Shown piece after piece: positions 5,965-7,153 of a stretch of 7,153 bases of DNA. Below the pieces are notes generated by a model. It was not told the DNA's origin. It made no database searches and saw only the letters and a program-made list of their open reading frames with translations. Made by a program: the position numbers and the translations under genes. This DNA is from Spirochaetes bacterium RBG_16_67_19. Lineage in GTDB: Bacteria > Spirochaetota > Spirochaetia > SZUA-6 > DRHE01. The stretch covers positions 3,040 to 10,192 of the forward strand of contig MIBK01000062.1 in assembly GCA_001829505.1 (NCBI GenBank), written 5' to 3'. Numbering within the stretch: the first letter of the stretch is position 1; each line of letters starts with the position of its first letter.

Positions 5965-6987
5965 TCAGCGCAGCCGGCGGCGCAGCTTTCGGGCGGAAAT
6001 CTTCGGCGGGATCTGTGCCTCCCGGGCCCGCTCCAGGCGCTCGCGCCGTTGGAACAGCAGGTAGCAGGCAACCCCGGCCAGGATCATGAGCAGGTTCAGG
6101 ATCTGCCCGGTGGTCAGGTTGAAGGGACTGAACTGGATGTACGGGTTGTCCAGCCGGACCAGGTGGATGGGGAAGCCCAGCTCCACGTCCGGCTGCCGGA
6201 CGTATTCGATCAGGAAACGCAAGGCACCGTAGCCCATGATGTAGACGGCCATGAGCTGCCCGCGGAAGGAGCGGCGCCGGCGGAAGACAAACCAGAGCAC
6301 AGCCCAGAGCACCAGGCCCTCGAAGAAGGCCTCGTAGAGCTGGGAGGGGTGGCGGGGCAGGTTCACCATCTGCAGGCCGGAGAGGTCGATCCCCACCTTC
6401 GCGGCCACCTCGCCCACCCACTGCTCGCGCGTGGAGAACTCCTCGGCCAGGGGGAACACCATGCCCCAGGGAAGGGTGGTGACCCGGCCGAACAGCTCGC
6501 CGTTGATGAAGTTGCCCAGGCGCCCGAAGGTGTAGCCCAGGGCCGAGCCGGTCACCAGCATGTCGCCCCATTCCCGCACGCTCCAGCCCTTGCGCTTGGT
6601 GTAAAGGATGCTGGCCACGATCACGCCCGCCAGGCCGCCGTGGTAGGACATGCCGGCCAGCCCCGTCAGGCGCGGCCGGCCTCCGACGATGCGCACCGGC
6701 AGGATGATCTCCCAGGGGTGGCTGAGGTAGTAGCCGTCGGGGGAATACACGGTGACGGCCACCAGGCGGGCCCCGACCATCAGGCCGACGATGGCCCAGA
6801 AGAACAGGTTCAGCACGTCGTCCTTGGCGACGGCGATGCCCTTTTCCCGGACCTGCACGCGCACCAGCAGGTAGGCCACGGCGAAGGCCACCAGGTACAT
6901 CAGGCCGTACCAGCGGAAGGGCAGTCCGGGGATGATCTCCGGCTTCAGCCAGGCGGGATACTGAATGAAAGCCAGCACGCTTTCCAT
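5965..6987 (-). CDS. lgt: Prolipoprotein diacylglyceryl transferase
   Basis: Lgt is an inner-membrane enzyme that moves diacylglycerol from phosphatidylglycerol onto the lipobox cysteine of prolipoproteins, the first step of lipoprotein maturation. The 340-residue product carries the family signature GRLGNFINGELFGR (155-168), the SYHGG motif (114-118) with the catalytically important His116, RHPSQLYEAFFEG (212-224) and EYVRQPD (261-267) with the essential late Arg. At least six hydrophobic helices are visible, among them about 25-45, 57-80, 219-236, 245-262 and 293-313. It is longer than the roughly 290-residue E. coli protein. The extra length lies in a periplasmic-type loop (about 183-210) and a very basic C-terminal tail (about 313-340, ending RKLRRRLR). 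ATG 6987 fits the family N-terminus (IQYPAWLKPEIIPGLPFRWYGLMY). It starts nine bases after the stop of the upstream membrane-protein gene without a Shine-Dalgarno. The partial lipoprotein at 1-176 is the type of substrate it processes. Confidence 0.97.
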   Translation of the reverse strand: MESVLAFIQYPAWLKPEIIPGLPFRWYGLMYLVAFAVAYLLVRVQVREKGIAVAKDDVLNLFFWAIVGLMVGARLVAVTVYSPDGYYLSHPWEIILPVRIVGGRPRLTGLAGMSYHGGLAGVIVASILYTKRKGWSVREWGDMLVTGSALGYTFGRLGNFINGELFGRVTTLPWGMVFPLAEEFSTREQWVGEVAAKVGIDLSGLQMVNLPRHPSQLYEAFFEGLVLWAVLWFVFRRRRSFRGQLMAVYIMGYGALRFLIEYVRQPDVELGFPIHLVRLDNPYIQFSPFNLTTGQILNLLMILAGVACYLLFQRRERLERAREAQIPPKISARKLRRRLR

Positions 6988-6994
6988 GATGAAA

Positions 6995-7006
6995 TATTAC
7001 GTAAAA
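6995..7006. repeat. AT-rich palindrome over the upstream stop codon
   Basis: TTACGTAA (6997-7004) is a perfect palindrome, and the symmetry extends with one mismatch on each side to ATATTACGTAAAAT (6994-7007). It covers the stop codon of the 6997-7153 gene and lies 10-17 bases upstream of the lgt start, in an AT-rich island inside GC-rich sequence. It could be an operator for lgt, or chance. Confidence 0.3.
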
Positions 7007-7153
7007 TAGGTCAGCACGGCCAGCCCCAGGAACAGCACTGCCAGGGCCAGCTTCACCCCGGCCAGGCTGCGCCGGGCGAAGGCGGCCAGGCGCTGGGAGG
7101 CCACGCCCAGCCAGGCCAGCAGGAAGACCGCGCCCAGGGGAAGGATGAAGCCC
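6997..7153 (-). CDS. C-terminal fragment of a membrane protein (runs off the right edge)
   Basis: On the minus strand an open frame enters from the right edge and stops at TAA 6997-6999, giving the last 51 residues of a protein whose start is outside the window. Two hydrophobic stretches, PLGAVFLLAWLGVA and KLALAVLFLGLAVLTYF, are separated by a polar, basic link (SQRLAAFARRSLAG), so these are the last two membrane helices of a polytopic protein. The pattern of a basic loop followed by a final helix that ends the protein is seen in CcdA/DsbD-type cytochrome c biogenesis proteins and in LysE- or Sap-type exporters, but nothing here decides between them. The nine-base gap to lgt indicates one operon. 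The reading frame is also supported by a long run without stops and GC-rich third positions. Confidence 0.65.
   Translation of the reverse strand, partial: GFILPLGAVFLLAWLGVASQRLAAFARRSLAGVKLALAVLFLGLAVLTYFT

Noticed and set aside
1..7153. CRISPR arrays, tRNA or rRNA genes, insertion sequences, phage or toxin-antitoxin genes
   Set aside because: I looked for regular repeats, cloverleaf ends, terminal inverted repeats and transposase or toxin motifs and saw none; almost all space is taken by housekeeping or envelope genes.

Overview
The window is a GC-rich bacterial chromosome segment that carries ordinary housekeeping genes at high coding density. A spirochaete is the most likely source, as an inference. 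The 3429-4127 product matches what I remember of DUF2259, a predicted secreted family known mainly from Treponema and Spirochaeta. The Lgt sequence also resembles spirochaetal Lgt, and the partial lipoprotein has a relaxed lipobox of the kind spirochaetes tolerate. The GC content would be high for a spirochaete. I could not search a database, so this is moderate confidence.

From right to left on the minus strand: the C-terminus of an unidentified membrane protein (6997-7153); lgt (5965-6987); an AT-rich gap of about 190 bases full of short inverted repeats; and a polytopic CTP-transferase/polyprenol-kinase-like protein (5135-5770). A single plus-strand gene for an unrecognised multi-spanning membrane protein (4240-5103) converges with that last gene. 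It diverges from a minus-strand pair, a DUF2259 secreted protein (3429-4127) and a VOC-fold glyoxalase-like protein (2974-3423). After a repeat-rich gap of 175 bases come a 6-phosphofructokinase (1584-2798), proS (151-1581), and the 5' part of a lipoprotein gene (1-176) that overlaps the end of proS.

Two themes emerge. The envelope theme comprises Lgt, which lipidates prolipoproteins; a lipoprotein at the left edge, which is the kind of substrate Lgt acts on; an isoprenoid- or lipid-phosphorylating membrane enzyme; a secreted protein; and an orphan membrane protein. The core-metabolism theme is a phosphofructokinase whose active-site residues are those of pyrophosphate-using enzymes, followed two bases later by a type 3 (archaeal/eukaryotic-like) prolyl-tRNA synthetase. 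The phosphofructokinase gene has the best promoter in the window, placed so that its mRNA would be nearly leaderless.

I found no CRISPR array, tRNA, rRNA, transposase, phage gene, or recognisable defence or biosynthetic system. Nothing here is clearly a new system. The points most worth following are the leaderless pyrophosphate-type phosphofructokinase, the unidentified membrane protein at 4240-5103 and the AT-rich intergenic island at 5771-5964.
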